Assembly (NCBI GenBank): GCA_021234155.1
Contig: JAJEKV010000002.1
Location: forward strand, 10,964,725 to 11,028,724
From: Isoetes taiwanensis
Taxonomy: Eukaryota; Streptophyta; Lycopodiopsida; Isoetales; Isoetaceae
Reading direction: 5' to 3'
DNA: 64,000 nt
The notes beneath the pieces were generated by a model that did not search any database, had not been told where the DNA came from, and was given only the letters and a program-made list of their open reading frames with translations. Made by a program: the position numbers and the translations under genes. Shown here one piece after another: positions 1 through 13,165 of the stretch. Every line of letters begins with the position of its first letter. Positions within the stretch are counted from its first letter, which is position 1.

Positions 1-3000
1 GACGTGCCTGGCTTTGAGGTAAAATGTCCAAAAAGATGAGGGCTTGCATACAGGCTTTATACAAATGAGCAATCACACCTATTGTATAGAGGATTACACT
101 TTGCTATTAGGTATCCCTCAAATTGTATGCCACATAGAATACAAGAGATGTGTGCTTCATACCCTTGATCTCAACAATCTGGCATTGTCCCTGCTAATGT
201 CAGATAGAATACAAGAGATATTGTTGCACAAATATGCCACTATCCATCATAATGCCAGATGGTATTTGGAGCACAGAGTCATGCCTCACTTTCCTTAGCA
301 GTTGTTTTGTTAATATATGTGATAGGTGACTGTCCACATTAGTGGTCATGCTTTCAAAAAGCTGATTTGCATAAATGTTTGGTGCTTCAAATTGTCCTCA
401 TTAATGTGTACACATAAAAAAATTCATTGTTTTGCATCATTTTTTCTTTTAGATAAGAGTAGGTTGGATGATTAGACATGATATATTGGATGAACTCGCA
501 AGTAGGTCTACATAAGTTGTCACCACCAAAATCTTCTCTTCGATTATCACTTTTTCTAATAATGAAATTGGTTTTTTCATTCAGCACAATGCTGAGCTAC
601 TTACAACATCTTTTAATATGTACATTACCAAGTTTTATGTACAAAAAAGGTGGTACACAATTTTATAAAGTTCATTAGTAAGAGAAACATTATATGGAAC
701 AATTGTGAACTATTTTCCAATTAAATAATAATTCTCACAAATGAACATGTTGTTTATCACGTTCTTCCCTCTGTGCAATACGCAAGCACATATGTAGATA
801 TCACAAAACGCATAGGTAGTTTTCTCAACACCCTATGTTTGTTGCACAAACTACAAAAGAGAATATTGTATCTTAACTATTTGAATGCGCCATGTTGTCC
901 ACATTCAAATTTCAGTAGCCCTTGCTAACTCCAACACAACACGTTGCTGCCAAAGCCCGGCAACGCCGGGCACCATAACTAGTTATAATAAATTTCAAGA
1001 TGTCTGTTTGGTTTAACAAGACAAATGAAATCAAAGCATGGCATCCAAGAACCAGATTATTCAAATCAAATCCTAACTTTATAGTTCAATCTATTGCCCC
1101 GGATTTCAAGGGGGATTTTGATAGTCTTTTTCTCTTAGAAAAGGTTTTGTTTCTCTTAGAACGTTACAACTTGGAATTGCAGGACGATGAATGGCACTAG
1201 TAGCAATAACATCATTGTATCCAAAACAATGGAGCACTTTGGGCTTTCTCTCTCTTAAGGAATTACATGCTGATTAATGGCACTAGAAACAACCTTGATT
1301 TTCAAAAACTGGTTGGACATCTGCCATGTACATCAAACAAGACACTAACCACAGTATCAGAATAATGAAAGAACTGTCAATCTATGTTTCATCAGCTTCA
1401 GAGATACAACAAAATATGATGACGACTTTATGAAGACAGCAATAAAAAAAGGCAGTTACATATGAACATCTCCTTTGAAGTGGATAAGCATGGCCATTGC
1501 TCTAGTTTGTCTGTTGAAATAGATTATTCACACAATCACTAGTCATATTATAGCTCCTTTGGCATGATAAACTTTTGCAAGGGAATCATAGACTTCTTAT
1601 TATGTACATCTCTGGACATTATCTTTCTCATATCCGCAAGAAAATACTGTAATAATAGATAGCTAATTGACATCTCTAAGAAGTTCTTGTTTCTCTTAAG
1701 AAATTAGAATCTCCTGTCAAATAGCTGATGGGCTTTTTTAGGAAGCTTACCAAGTCCATCCTCCTCATAGGACTAGTAACGCAACACATGTCTATAAATG
1801 ATAACCTAGATGGCAAATGGAAAACACAACAAGGTTTCCAGTAAAGAAAACGTTCAAAAATACTACTCTTTATAAAAGGCTACCGAGTGACTAACCTTTT
1901 GATACACGAAATAACATGCCCATTAGATGCTCTTACAAACTAGTCAAAAGCACGTTTGATTACTTTGCATAACAAATTGTAGGAAAGCAGGAAATAACTA
2001 TCCCAGAACAAAAGAATTTTCAGGAGGTACCTTTTCTACAATGCCAAATTGTTGAAAACATATATAAAAGTACTTTAGCTGCTCTTGAGACCATCCAGGA
2101 TCTGCACAAGGGAAGCTCGATGTACAGTGTATGATCCATGCCTCCTTGGAATGGAAAAGATAAAGAACTTAGAACTGTCATCAGCAATGGCAACACAGCT
2201 GTTCCATGTTGACAAATAGTTGGCTATCCAGTAGTCTGATCATATCCTTGTTAACTGTATATTCAAACTCAGGCACTCAGGCAATGCATAAAAGAACAAG
2301 ATTTGAACCTGTATACATCGAGCTCTACATCAAATGAGCTTGAAAATTGAAGTGGTTGCCCACAAGCTCTCAAACGTCAACAAAGCACTAGGTTCACATA
2401 TTGAAACACATGAAAGCAAAAACATAAATTGAAGCAGAAACATGTTGGTTTGAGACACAAAAGAAAATCTATTGCTCTTCAACAAAAAGGGCACATGCTT
2501 GCGAAATACCTGTAGAATCACAAGTGAATATGAAAGAAATGTGGCTCGTTTTATTTAGAGTTCCTCAATCATGTAAATCAAGCAAGAAATTGAAGACCAG
2601 TAATGAATTCCAACTTCCAACGGCCCTGTTCTTGCAGTAACATGAAAGAAATGTGGTTCCTTTCTTGCAGTTCCGACAAAATCCGTACGAGTATTAGCAG
2701 AAGAAAAAAATCAAGAAAATACAAGATCATCCCAGGTTCAGGTTTCGTTATCTGCTCTGTTCATCGAAAGCCTCTTAGCTTCAAATCTGGGAGTCAAAAT
2801 TCAGGAGCTTCTCATGGCTATGGCTATGGCTCCCAGCGAGATAAAGGATAAGAACAACCGGAAATAGATAAAAGTGTGACGCTTCAAATTCAACCTTGCT
2901 CTCATAATTCCACGCACTAAAATCGGAATATAGAGCTCCAAAACGGTGTCATATATCAATGTGACAGTCGTATTTTATGACTACAGTAGAAAATAACCCT

Positions 3001-3225
3001 AAATCGAGTGTGCGTTGCTATTCAACAAAGTAGAATCTCTGTGGACATTGGCCCCACCATTAAATGTTTAGCAGACAACATGTTGGCTCACTTTCAAACA
3101 ACAGCGTAGAAATGGCAATGCCATAATAAACTATGATTTATATGGGAGCTTTAGCGAATCAAACATATAGTCCTTGATGATAGCTTGAAATTTTGCATTC
3201 TGTACACTATTTTGGTTGCAACGTT
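1..3225. other. AT-rich intergenic DNA, no supported gene
   Basis: No reading frame here carries a recognisable domain and none can be chained through plausible splice sites. The short open frames (for example 44-298 and 2603-2851) look like chance frames in AT-rich DNA. The only nearby coding signal is the 3' end of the carrier-like fragment at 3226 on the minus strand, so the interval would be its downstream flank. Confidence 0.6.
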
Positions 3226-3837
3226 TTATTCTTTCTTTTCCATTGCTCTTTTTGCTAACTCATATCCTGCAAAATTCATAGCCCCAAGAGGAGCGATCCA
3301 GAAGAACCGTGGCAAAGCTCCCTTAAAAAGCGCAACAAAACCTTCTTCTCTAACAATACTCACTGCAATTGTACTCATGGTTATGGGAACACCCGGGGTT
3401 GCAGTCATCATTCGTGTCTTCATCACATCAAATGGGGTAGTGCAAACAGCAGCTAGACCACCTGAAAGTCCTCCTATTGCGATAGTTTCCCATGGTTCAC
3501 GTTCCCTTTTGATAAGCTGCTGTACAATCTGGGAACAAGAAAAGCAGAAATATAAGACACGTCAACAAACAAATGACAGGTATAATAAAGCATAGTAAAC
3601 CTGCCTTCTTGGTTTCTTCATAAATCATTGTTCCAGCCACATAGAATGGTACCTCTCGACAAAATGTTTCCTTTGTGCCTCGAAAAAACCCTTTCCACCC
3701 ATCATTTTGGAGCGTGCCAGTAATTGCCTCTCCAACACTAGTGTAAAGCCAGCCTGTAAACGCTGCTTTAAGACTTCACAAGGAATCCGAATGGCTGTTG
3801 CCAGGACTGTGCTATAGAATGATGCTAGAGACTGGAC
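3226..3837 (-). pseudogene. SAMTL: Mitochondrial-carrier-family (SAM carrier-like) gene fragment, two 3' exons with a frameshift
   Basis: Two exons encode the C-terminal third of a six-helix mitochondrial carrier family protein closest, from memory, to the plant S-adenosylmethionine-carrier-like protein SAMTL. The 5' exon (3605-3837) follows a TTTTAG acceptor and contains the carrier signature around RIPCEVLKQRLQAG. The 3' exon (3226-3528) contains TTPFDVMKTRMMTA, PRFFWIAPLGAMNFAGYELA and the stop. Two oddities stand out. A one-base loss near 3745-3748 throws the first exon out of frame between QRLQAG and YTSVGEAITG. The intron (3529-3604, 76 bp) keeps frame only if its donor is GC rather than GT, joining KK to IVQQLIKRE as expected. 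No upstream exons appear before 5493, where another gene ends. I infer a 5'-truncated copy. The family call is firm; the exact orthologue is less so. Confidence 0.72.
3529..3604 (-). other. Candidate GC-AG intron in the carrier-like fragment
   Basis: Read on the minus strand, the donor is AAG|GCAGGT and the acceptor is TTCCCAG|ATT. Joining at GC gives phase 0 and a protein junction (KK|IVQQL) that fits the family. Using the GT three bases further on would shift the frame. GC-AG introns are a minor normal class in plants, so this may be genuine, although the neighbouring frameshift means a sequence error cannot be excluded. Confidence 0.5.
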
Positions 3838-5492
3838 CTAAAAGGGAAAAAGAGAGCACAAGTTCAAACTCCAGAACGGTCGTTGAAAATAACACACAAT
3901 ATTTACTACAGAGTGCGCTCTCACTTTCAAATGCCCATTATACACTTTCACCTGACATTATGAGATTGCATCAATTAATTTTCAATGGCAAGAAACTTGC
4001 TTCAAAGTTTAGAAATGAAGTGGGATTAGCGAGTGCAACAGTAAAAAACCAATGGAACAAAGATCTGTTACTTTGGGGATGGAAAGAGATAATCCTCGAG
4101 TCAATAGTAAGTAAACGATAGAGCAAAGATCTGCTAGTGCCATCAACATACTCTATGACGTCTCAGGAATTTCCAAACAAATTTCGGACAAATCCACCCT
4201 TTACTCCACAGGCTTTGGATAAATGGGCACTTTAACAAATTGCCTTTAACAATATTATGGAATTCCTGCTTACAGCCTCTGAAACACCGATACTCCATCC
4301 TAATTTGAGCCCTACAGTGTGCACTTGCAGCTTTTCATGTTACAAACTTTCTTGATTGAGAAGTACTCTAATGATACATAAAAATGTCAAACCAAGAATG
4401 AGGGGCAATGTTCAATGATGGGCCATGTTGGAATTTGGTTTAGCATTATCTACTACAAACCAAGATAACCTAGAAATCTTCAGAAATAGGATTTTAAGGA
4501 TCAAAAGGTTGAGCATTCACAAGGAGCAACTAATTGGAAAAAAGTCAGACGCTCATTCCAGATTCTATTTTCGTTGAAAGACTTGAAAACCTCAATCGGC
4601 CTTCACTGCCTGCTAAAAAGTTTTATACCTCCTCAAATTCAGAAGTTTTCAAACTTAGGGGTATATCTAGAATTTTTCCAAGGAGGAATTATTTAGCAGG
4701 TTGTGTAACTCGTGCACAATGAAAAATCAAAGCGCAAAATGAAGGAGTCGTCATGTGTATAAACTTATAATATCAAATTTTCTTTACGTCTTTGGCCTGC
4801 TGCAAGTGCAACATTCAATAGACACATTTGTTTTTTGCTGTCAGATGTGCGAAAAGGAAAAAGATAACAGAAGAAAGTATCGTTAGTCCAAAAGCTGGCC
4901 GAATAGCTTATGTTGATTATCCCACTCCATGTAGTTAACAACATTTCAAAATTCACAATTGAGTCCCATGTTCAAGCCTTGCCAGTCATAAACCAAACAA
5001 GGATAAATGGACCTCCATGCAACAGCAGTTGGAATACTCCCATTGTTTTTGGACAACTCAGATTTGTTGTCAATGAGACAGTAAGTTAGCAGAAAATTCT
5101 AGATTTGGATGTTTGCTATCATCAAGAATGAATCAACATAGCAAACTGGACCCCGACCTTAAATTTTTTGCATCATAAAATAGTGCATATAAATGTCTTG
5201 CATATCATGTGTAACCTTATTTGGTATATACATCATGAAAGACTAGCTTTTCAACTCCATGTGAAGCAATTTGAGTTGGCATTTATGTTTTTCATGTGGA
5301 AATATTACAACTGACCTATTATTACATTAATTGTTACAAGTTCAAGTTCTGCACTAACAATACCCTTTGAGCATTGGCATGTATGTCTTTGCTAGATCTT
5401 AAACTTTAGTTATGAGCACGAAAAGATAAAATTCCTGACCCAATGTCTTAAACTTGATAGGCAAGTTTAATGTGTAAAGGGCGAAAAAGAAG
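3838..5492. other. Non-coding spacer
   Basis: I looked here for the missing upstream exons of the minus-strand carrier gene (the membrane-helix and PIDTIKTRVQ-type segments) and found none. No other domain is recognisable. Confidence 0.55.
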
Positions 5493-7250
5493 CTAGGAGC
5501 GAATTTGTTTCACCAACCGGTTAAGATGGGCGCGGGAATTGTCTAGGCTGCCGGGATAAGTGAGGTCGCGAGGAACTCCTACTCTATCTCTAACATATAT
5601 TGCTGCCATAGCCACCTCTGGCTGGAAGATCTCGGTGGAAGTGCTTTTTGTGTTTTCTACTCCGACCACAAGAGCATGTGCCACAAAACGAAATCCTTGG
5701 TCTACCCATTTTTCATACTTCTCCCCTCCTTTTACACCCCTTAAGCTAAACTTCACAATGGCCTCATGGTTACTAACCAAGCTTCTTAGCGCCTCTAGTT
5801 TGGCTCCATTCCCACCACTTCCATCATCCATCCCCCACGCGGTGTTCTCGGACTTTAATGGTAAATCCCAACTTCCATTTTTCCATCAATCTTTTCTCTA
5901 TAAGCGGCATCACTTGGTAGTGAAATACATGGACCAATCGGGGTTCCAAAGTGTGTGTGTTTATTGTGAAATCATCGATTTTCTTGCTTGATAGCTAGGG
6001 CGTGAATCCATTGCATCAAACCAAGCTTCTACACTAGGCCAGCGGCCCGTTACCACGAGATGGTTAACCCTTGCCCGATTATGGCATGCTTGCTGCAATC
6101 CTCTCTAGAAATGGTGCATAAGCGGCATCCACCGGAGAAAGGCGTAATATGAAGAAATAAGAATGTGTTAGTGTAACAACAACAACATTTGCACTATTAA
6201 GCTCATAAAATTGGAAGTATCACTTGAACTTCCATCCGTAATGTTTTGTGCGACACTTATGTAATATAATAAGTCCAACATTTCCCCAAATAAAGGAAAA
6301 AAAAAAGCGAGTTAGTAAATTCAACTCTTCTTTCTATGTATTCCCTAGGTCAAAGGCCTACTTCACGAGGGAGATAAGAAACTAATCGGAGGGTTACCTC
6401 TTTGCCAAGGAAGTAAGGTCCACCAAACTGCTCAAGTGCACCTTTGTTCACCTTGTCCATTGCACCTTGAACCCGCCAGGTAGAGACCATCTGTTTTACG
6501 GTCGATCCAACCATGCTCCTGCGAGTGCCTCTCCGGCTTCAAAGGAACCCGAAGCATCTCTTTCGCCAGTTCCCTCGGTGGCGGCCAAAGGCTTTCTGCG
6601 GATGGAAATTGGTCCTCAATGATAAGCATTATGTCAAGTGATTACGGTAAAACTCTTCCCTTAAGTTCTACTCATGGCAATAATCCGGATGGTACCATTC
6701 TCAAAACCAATCGGCTTGTCTCCATAACACCTCATGTTAATCTTTTCTACCCGATAGGGTATTTCTTTTTTTTCTTCTAAATTTGAATCCAAACTTCGGT
6801 GATATACACCATGATCTTTGAATCTCTATAGAATATCAAAAGCGGGCTCTTGATTTGCCCCAAATGTCCGATTTTTCACATTAGACAATCTCGTTGGCAA
6901 ATCATATGGCGTGTTTAGGGTTTTCGATAGCTCTTCCCATGCGAAGAAGAAGCGATGGTAAAACAGCCGAGACATGTGCACGACACGAGAACCTTCCTCG
7001 ATTGGCTTTTAACAACGTAAGCTTTAATCCTTTGACATCAAAAAGAATCCCGAGCCTATTTTGAGGAAGATTAAACTTCCAGCGGTTTAATGCATTGTGT
7101 ATCTGAGCAATGCCACAAATACTTTGAAGTTCTGATAGCTTTCTAGAACTCACCTAAACCAAGCGAAAAATTTGAGCGGCGGATACCATCGTCATAGCCT
7201 CCATGAACCACAGTTTTGGAGCACTCACCTTCGGGCACATCCCATAGGAC
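5493..7250 (-). pseudogene. Glutathione-S-transferase-like plant gene, frame-disrupted
   Basis: Minus-strand exons show a GST layout in the right order. The N-terminal thioredoxin-like part (about 6600-6850) has EEKKEIPYRVEKINMRCYGD and IIEDQFPSAESLWP. The helical C-terminal domain has ALEQFGGPYFLGKE (about 6390-6440, followed by a GT donor), SPVDAAYAPFLERIA (about 6100-6150) and WFDAMDSRPSYQA (about 6000). A plant-specific extension ends with AAIYVRDRVGVPRDLTYP and a stop at 5493. These segments lie in different frames: at least three one- or two-base shifts occur between 6390 and 6629, another near 5860, and stops interrupt the thioredoxin part. GSTs conjugate or reduce glutathione substrates; the catalytic residue cannot be placed with confidence. 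A pseudogene or poor sequence are both possible. The 5' boundary is approximate. Confidence 0.68.
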
Positions 7251-8202
7251 CGTAATGGGGGGTGAGCAAGTAAAAAAACTTTGAATTTTGGAGCGATTTT
7301 TAAACAACAAACAACTATATCTAAATAGCGCCCGGTTCCACGGTTTCCACGCCTTTTGTTTGCTTCAAACAACACTAAAATCCATCAAAATGGGCGTTAA
7401 AGTAGTTGCCTTCATAGCGATGAATCATCACGAAACTATTTGTAGAGCTGCATCACCGCTCCATGCACGCATATCTACAACCACAGGTGCCTAGGTTAAA
7501 CCAGGAATGGAAAATACAAAGCCTTGGCTCAGTGAGCATGAAGCACAAATGAAGATTGGTTCAAGGAAATACATTCGAAATACCTAAATATAATCATTCG
7601 TTAAACCTTTTCAAGCCCTTTGCATGCCAGACTATTTGCAAGACTCCAATCTTGCTACAAAGTCATCCGTGGAGTTGAAGTCCGAAACCAAGAATGAAAA
7701 AAGAAAACCGGGTCTCTTTGATAGTTCATAGTCATATCCATTACAATCCATTACCATAGCGACGTAACAGAGGCTCTCTAGAAAGACGAGTACGCAGGAA
7801 GAAGTGAACCGGCCTTACCTAACCGACAACCCACCTGGAATTTTCTTGAATTTTCGTAGCCCTCGATGATATCGCACGCTCGTAGGTGATCCACGTGGAC
7901 AAAAATCTTACCTGGCAGCAACGTGGACACTCTAGAATTGCTTCAAAGTGTCAACTTGCGTTTGTGCAAACGTGCGAACAAGTCCACAAAATAAGATAGA
8001 TAGATTGATTTTACGTCCACCACAAGGTTTTAAGTCACAAACTGTGAATCAATGGAAAACAATGTGAAACAAGGAGTTTTTATTATATAGTCGTACGTGG
8101 ACTGCCACATATAGCCGTCCGACGTGGCATAAGGAGGGACCAAAAAAGGAATTCTTCACTGTTTGTCCCTCTCTCATCGTCGGCGTCCTCTGCGCAAACA
8201 AG
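7251..8202. promoter_or_regulatory. Spacer and probable promoter of the ubiquitin-like gene
   Basis: A TATATAG box lies at 8084-8090, about 120 bp before the first possible start codon at 8203, which is reasonable for a plant promoter with a short leader. The leader is pyrimidine-rich (tccctctctcatcgtc, about 8165-8180). The upstream half of the interval flanks the 5' end of the minus-strand GST-like gene, so the two genes are divergent. No other feature is seen. Confidence 0.4.
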
Positions 8203-9163
8203 ATGGTAGGATTCTAACTCAAAAATGATGTTATTCTTATTTCCGGCGCGATACCTGGTTATAGATTTGTCTCTTTGCCTTAAAAATGGATTTCTTTTGT
8301 GGATTGCAACGTATTTTTGTGTATCTTGTTCTGTGTTTTGATGAATTGCAATGTATCTTGTGGACATCAATATTATAGATCGGCATCTGTAGATTTGATT
8401 CGTCTTCCTGTTTTAGCTGTTTGAGCTGAATGCTTCGGATAAGTAGCTGCATTTCTTTTGCAGGCTATGTTTATTAGGGTCAAGAGGAAAAAGACGACGT
8501 ATTTTTTGCATTGTGATCCATCAGAAACCATTCTTGAGATTAAGCAGAAGCTTCAAGCCTTGAGCGATAATCATGTTGATGACCAGAGGCTGATTCTCAT
8601 TTCTAATCAATTGGTCTTGGAAGATGCAAAAACCCTTGCCGAACAAAAGGTATTGAGGCCTCATTTGTACCTACGTGTTAGAACATACATAATAAGGATC
8701 TAGAACTTGGGAACAAAGAGAAAAAAAGACTGATTTTCTTGTGTCCTAATACTGGAGGTTTGCGAGATTCCTAGTTTTAAAGTTTTTGTGGAGTGGTAGC
8801 ATGTCCTATTTCATAGTCCCTTATATCAAGGCTGCTATTTGATAAGTTTCTTGAGGTTGACAATGTCAGCTGATAAAAAAGTGTTCTTGATTTTATGCCT
8901 TTGTAAGATAATTGTTGAGAGTAATTGTGATGCATCTTGGCTGCCTATTCTGGATTCTTTAAAATAGGTCGAGAATGATGCTGTTGTAGCCATGACGTTG
9001 AAGATAGCAGGTATGTTTTATCAGATTGTTTTTTTCTCCATGTTCAGTTTAGCACGCTGCAAGTCACATCTTTTTGGGTGGAGTTACAGAAACTGGTGAG
9101 TGGGAAGACATTACCATTGACAAACCAACTGATCAAAACCAACCGGATCCGGAAACTGGCTGA
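8203..9163 (+). CDS. Elongin-B-like ubiquitin-fold protein, three or four exons, intact
   Basis: The spliced frame is complete. Coding exons are 8467-8649 (61 codons), 8968-9010 and 9090-9163, with GT-AG introns, giving 99 residues; an upstream ATG at 8203-8205 followed by an intron (8206-8463) would add two residues (Met-Ala) in frame. The protein starts MFIRVKRKKTTYFLHCDPSE and continues with TILEIKQKLQAL, DDQRLILISNQ and LAEQKVENDAVVAMTLK, a ubiquitin-like fold. It matches the small plant ubiquitin-like/elongin-B-like family, whose animal relative binds elongin C in transcription elongation and cullin-2 ubiquitin-ligase complexes; the plant role is inferred. The tail (EWEDITIDKP onward) is acidic and Pro-rich. 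Unlike its neighbours it has no frame damage, so it is the best candidate for a working host gene here. Confidence 0.88.
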
Positions 9164-12100
9164 TGACATGCGAGATGCAAAATTTAGTCCAGATTTTTAA
9201 CTTGTATAGGACATCTTACCTGATTAATTGGCTCCAAAATTGATTGGAGACATGTGACGAACTGGATATAATCTTGAACAGCATTGGAAGAGGATAATAG
9301 GTTGTAGTTTGCCAAGGTTCTTTTCTTAAGGTCATTTGCGTGTCAAAGAGGGTAGAAAAAGAGGACATTTGCTGTCATGAATGACCATTGCTTCCTAATT
9401 AGTTAACGAACCTGGTTTTTGTGTATTGTGCATTGTGCAATTACTTGAATGAAAAGGGCTTGGCAAAATTTGTCCGAGGATGTTTATTCAGTAGCAAGTG
9501 ATGCATTCATCTTAATCTTGTATTTGCTTCAGATTGTTCATGGAATTGCATATTAGTGACAGACAAAAAGGCAAAATTGGAATGAATGGTTAAAGTGCAA
9601 TGTCTTTTCCATTTTGGACATGGCTTTCCACAAAACGACTAGTGATCTTGGGTGGCTGAAGAGCTTAGTCTCCATTAAAATCATGTGAACAACACCGTTT
9701 TATACTCCTTTGGAAATGGATCAGCGATCGGCACACTGCATAAGGCAAAATAATGCACCTTTCTTAGTGCCATATGATTTTGGTAAGGGCATTGGTGTTG
9801 TAGATTCCTATTTGTGCCTTCGAGCATGTATTTCTACATTTTAGCACTTATGCACAAAGGCGAGTTCAAGGCTGCACTTTAGGCTATCCACGTTGCAACC
9901 AGGTGGGTTTTTTATAGTGTTTTTTATAGAACATGCTTGATGTTTTGACCGTTTGATGGTTTTATTACACCAAAAGAGAGAAATTAGAAGTTCATTATGG
10001 GAGCATGGGAGTTATTACGTTTGGCATCATCGTCCATTCCAGTTTCTTGTTTTGAAGCTAGAAGCTTACAAGCTCTTTTCTGCGAAAGGTAAACTCTAGG
10101 TATTGCGTTGGCCTTGGGCAACATCGATTTGGTTGCGTTGATTTACTAGATTTTTTTCTATACAATTATCTCATTTTGTTTCCATCGATTTGATTTTGGC
10201 TTGCCCAACATTTTCTTTTGAGCGAGCTGTTCCTCTTTCTTCCCTTCCCATTTCCTTCCTTTGGTTGGAGTTGGCTTGGGCCAAACACAAAGTCATGAAT
10301 CCTGTTTGAAAACGCCCTAACAAGCCTGAGCTAAATAAGAGCAAGAGTTATCTTAGTTCTGTTCTTATTGAATTTGCTACAAGTCCTCATGGCCTTATGC
10401 CTTAGTTTCTTCTTTTATAACATAGTCTTTATCTATCCATCATTATGTGGCAAGAACCATCCTTAAATGCCTTTGCAAATCTTGTGTACAGTGACTTTTC
10501 TCTAACAAGGCACCTGCATTTCATAAATGCATCATCTAGCCAACATTGTATCGCCTTTATGAGAATGCTTCACATCTTTAAATTTACCCACCTTGAGCTT
10601 TTGAGTCCTTACTCTACAGTTTGGAAGTGGCTTGATGATTTTGTTTGTCCAAAAGGCATATAAAGCATTTATGTGGTGTTCTTTGCTGGTATAGCAATCT
10701 CACTTCTGCGCACTAAATGCATGGCAGCATATATGTTGCTGCAAGTCCTACCTTCTAACACATTTTCCAGCTCCTCAAGTTCATGATGTTCACCTGACAC
10801 AATTCCGTTATCATATCTTTAATAGGTTCCAGAAAATAGTGCTCAGAACTTGTATCTAGACAAACTAAAAGGCTTGGATCTTCTTGCTTGTATCGTTGAC
10901 GGATAAAAGCTGTGGGTTTTCAGGCAGCATGGTGGCCAATTTTGTGGCGCTCACTAGATGGATACTGATGAGGTTATCCTGCATTTTTAAAGCACATCCT
11001 AGATTGCATTCTTAGAATGTACTTATTGTTCTTTCTGCATATTTTAAAAATGCAGAACACCAAGATTATAGATATACATTTTGTGTTCACCGGATGACAC
11101 AAACACGAACATGTTGATTGATGAATTTATAAAATAATCAGATCAATTAAGAAACTAAAACCGATTACAGAATAATATAATAATGTTTTTAAGGCCAAAC
11201 CACTCAGAAATTTAAGTTTAACCTGTTGTGCTAGGTGCCATAATTACTGTGTAAGTTATCCTAAATCCTCAGTAGATTATTACATAAATTTTATTACTTG
11301 ATAGTGCCATCTAATTCAATCTTGACAGGCAGATTTGTTCTCCCTTTGCATTGGACAGGCCTTACTTAGACCTGGTTTTCATGATATCTAAGGTACTTCA
11401 AATTGTAACTATGCTAGGTATGTTTACCAGGAACAGTAACCACATTTCATAATTAGCTGCAGTACTAAACTTGTTTTTCCAAAGATCAAAAAATGCCATT
11501 GTTGCATGCGGTACACAAGAACAATTGGTACAATCCACTAGCTCCCTTGGACTAAGATATCGAAACAAGACATTTTATCAAAAAGGGTATTCTGTTTCTC
11601 CCCTTTTTTTGGTATAGGTCTACAGCCTATTAGTCCAATGTGTTCAGCCCATAAAGACAACCTGAGACTTCAAACCTTCCAGCTTTTTAGAGTTTGGGAA
11701 TGAACATTAATCTTGAGTGGTTGTATCCATGCCCGTTTAGAACGAATGTACTCCAGTCCAAATTATAGTTCTATCTCTATCACAAGATATGCTACTCGAC
11801 CTCTAACTCATGCATGCTATGCTATCTGCCCATTACTTCTGTAACACTAATGTATAGCGCTATGGGACGTGAGGTCTAACCTTGTTTACAATCAGAACCT
11901 TGAGGTCCTTGTTGCCATTGCCATTGAGAGACTCTCGAAGCTCTTCAATAAATGCTTATCACATCGATAAATGCTTATCACAAGAACAATGTGATAAGTA
12001 GATTGCAGGCACTGCATGTTGTTGGACACTTAGTTTATATGTATGAATGTGCATACGCACATACTAATGAGTGATATACCTTTGGTTGAAGATACGCAAG

Positions 12101-12486
12101 TGTGCAAAGATGAATATATGCACGTACCACTGAGCGAGTACCCCTAGGTGGTTCATTGGACAAGGGGCTGGCAACAAAGGTTGCAGATGTATCAAGCATT
12201 TAGGATCATAGGTGCAAGGCTTCAACCTTCATCAAAAGAAATGCAACACAAGATCCCTTTGTAAGGGCATTCCTTAAACGACATGAAAAAAATGGTAAAA
12301 TAGCTTCGAGAGGTGATGCAAGAATTCAAGACCGACTATCGGATGACCCCGATGATGGTATGAGCCTGCCAAGAAGCATCTGAAGTAGAGCTCACACAGC
12401 TTTTCGAAGAGGTGAAACTCTATGCCATTCATGCCAAATGGGTAATTGTCATGCCCAAGGACATGAATTTGGCCAGAAGAATCCAA
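9164..12486. other. Intergenic DNA without recognisable genes
   Basis: The first part is the 3' flank of the ubiquitin-like gene. The rest is AT-rich with no conserved domain or chainable exons. The open frame at 10445-10663 has no recognisable motif and no splice partners. No terminal repeats were found that would mark a transposon. Confidence 0.55.
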
Positions 12487-12567
12487 AAAGATAAGATCTA
12501 GAAAGTTTTTTGTGAAAAGATTGAACAAAGATAAGATCTAGAAAGTTTTTTTGTGAAAAGATTGAAC
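12487..12567. repeat. Perfect tandem duplication of about 40 bp
   Basis: The sequence starting aaagataagatctagaaag occurs twice head to tail (12487-12526 and 12527-12567). The copies differ only by one extra T in the T run, so the duplication is recent. Confidence 0.9.
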
Positions 12568-12663
12568 TATCTATGTATAAATCCCTTGAATTAAGATTAG
12601 GCTTGCTAATATTAGGCTTGAATTAATTTTAGGCTTGTTTGAAAAAATAGGTCAAATTGCAGT

Positions 12664-12970
12664 GACCCAGGTCACTCCGCGCCAAATGGCTTCCCGAGAA
12701 TCTCGGAAACCCCATCCGTGCGGAGTAATTTGGTTTGCCCAAATTTTTGCTTAAAAGTATTAGATTAATGTGATATAAGTTTTAGATTAATGTGATATAA
12801 GTTGATAGATCATCTAGAAGTAACCAATTTTTGCATTCTAGCACCTTATATCAATGAAATGGGTCAACTTTACTTTCAACAAAAACAGACCCACCGGGGC
12901 CACTCCATGCCAAACGGCTTCCCGAGAGTCTCGGAAACCCCATTTGCACGGAGTAACTTGGTTTGACTCA
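12664..12970. repeat. Two related foldback segments with ACTCC...GGAGT arms
   Basis: Two segments of about 75 bp (about 12670-12745 and 12897-12970) share the order ACTCCGCGCC / ACTCCATGCC, GGCTTCCCGAGA-TCTCGGAAACCCC and GCGGAGTAA / ACGGAGTAA. Each can fold back, with CCGAGA pairing TCTCGG at the tip and ACTCC pairing GGAGT at the base. Between them lies a short tandem of ttagattaatgtgatataag (about 12760-12800). No function is visible. Confidence 0.6.
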
Positions 12971-13165
12971 ATTAAGCCTAAATTAGACAAGAAATTACCC
13001 AATAAGCCATCCAACATGTTTGTTACCTTGTTTAGTTAGATTAGCTCTTCCACCTAGTCAAATTGGTCCATTATATCTCCTAGAACCTAGAATTCTCCAA
13101 GTGGCAGCCCGGCACAAAAACCTAGGCAACGCTAGCCTTTATATAAGAGAAGCCCTCTGCTTAGA

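Noticed and set aside
44-298. Protein-coding gene of 84 residues
   Set aside because: No domain recognised; the words atacaagaga and gatagaatac repeat within it, as expected for a degenerate repeat.
10445-10663. Protein-coding gene of 72 residues
   Set aside because: No recognisable motif, no splice partners and no promoter signal; it is consistent with a chance frame.
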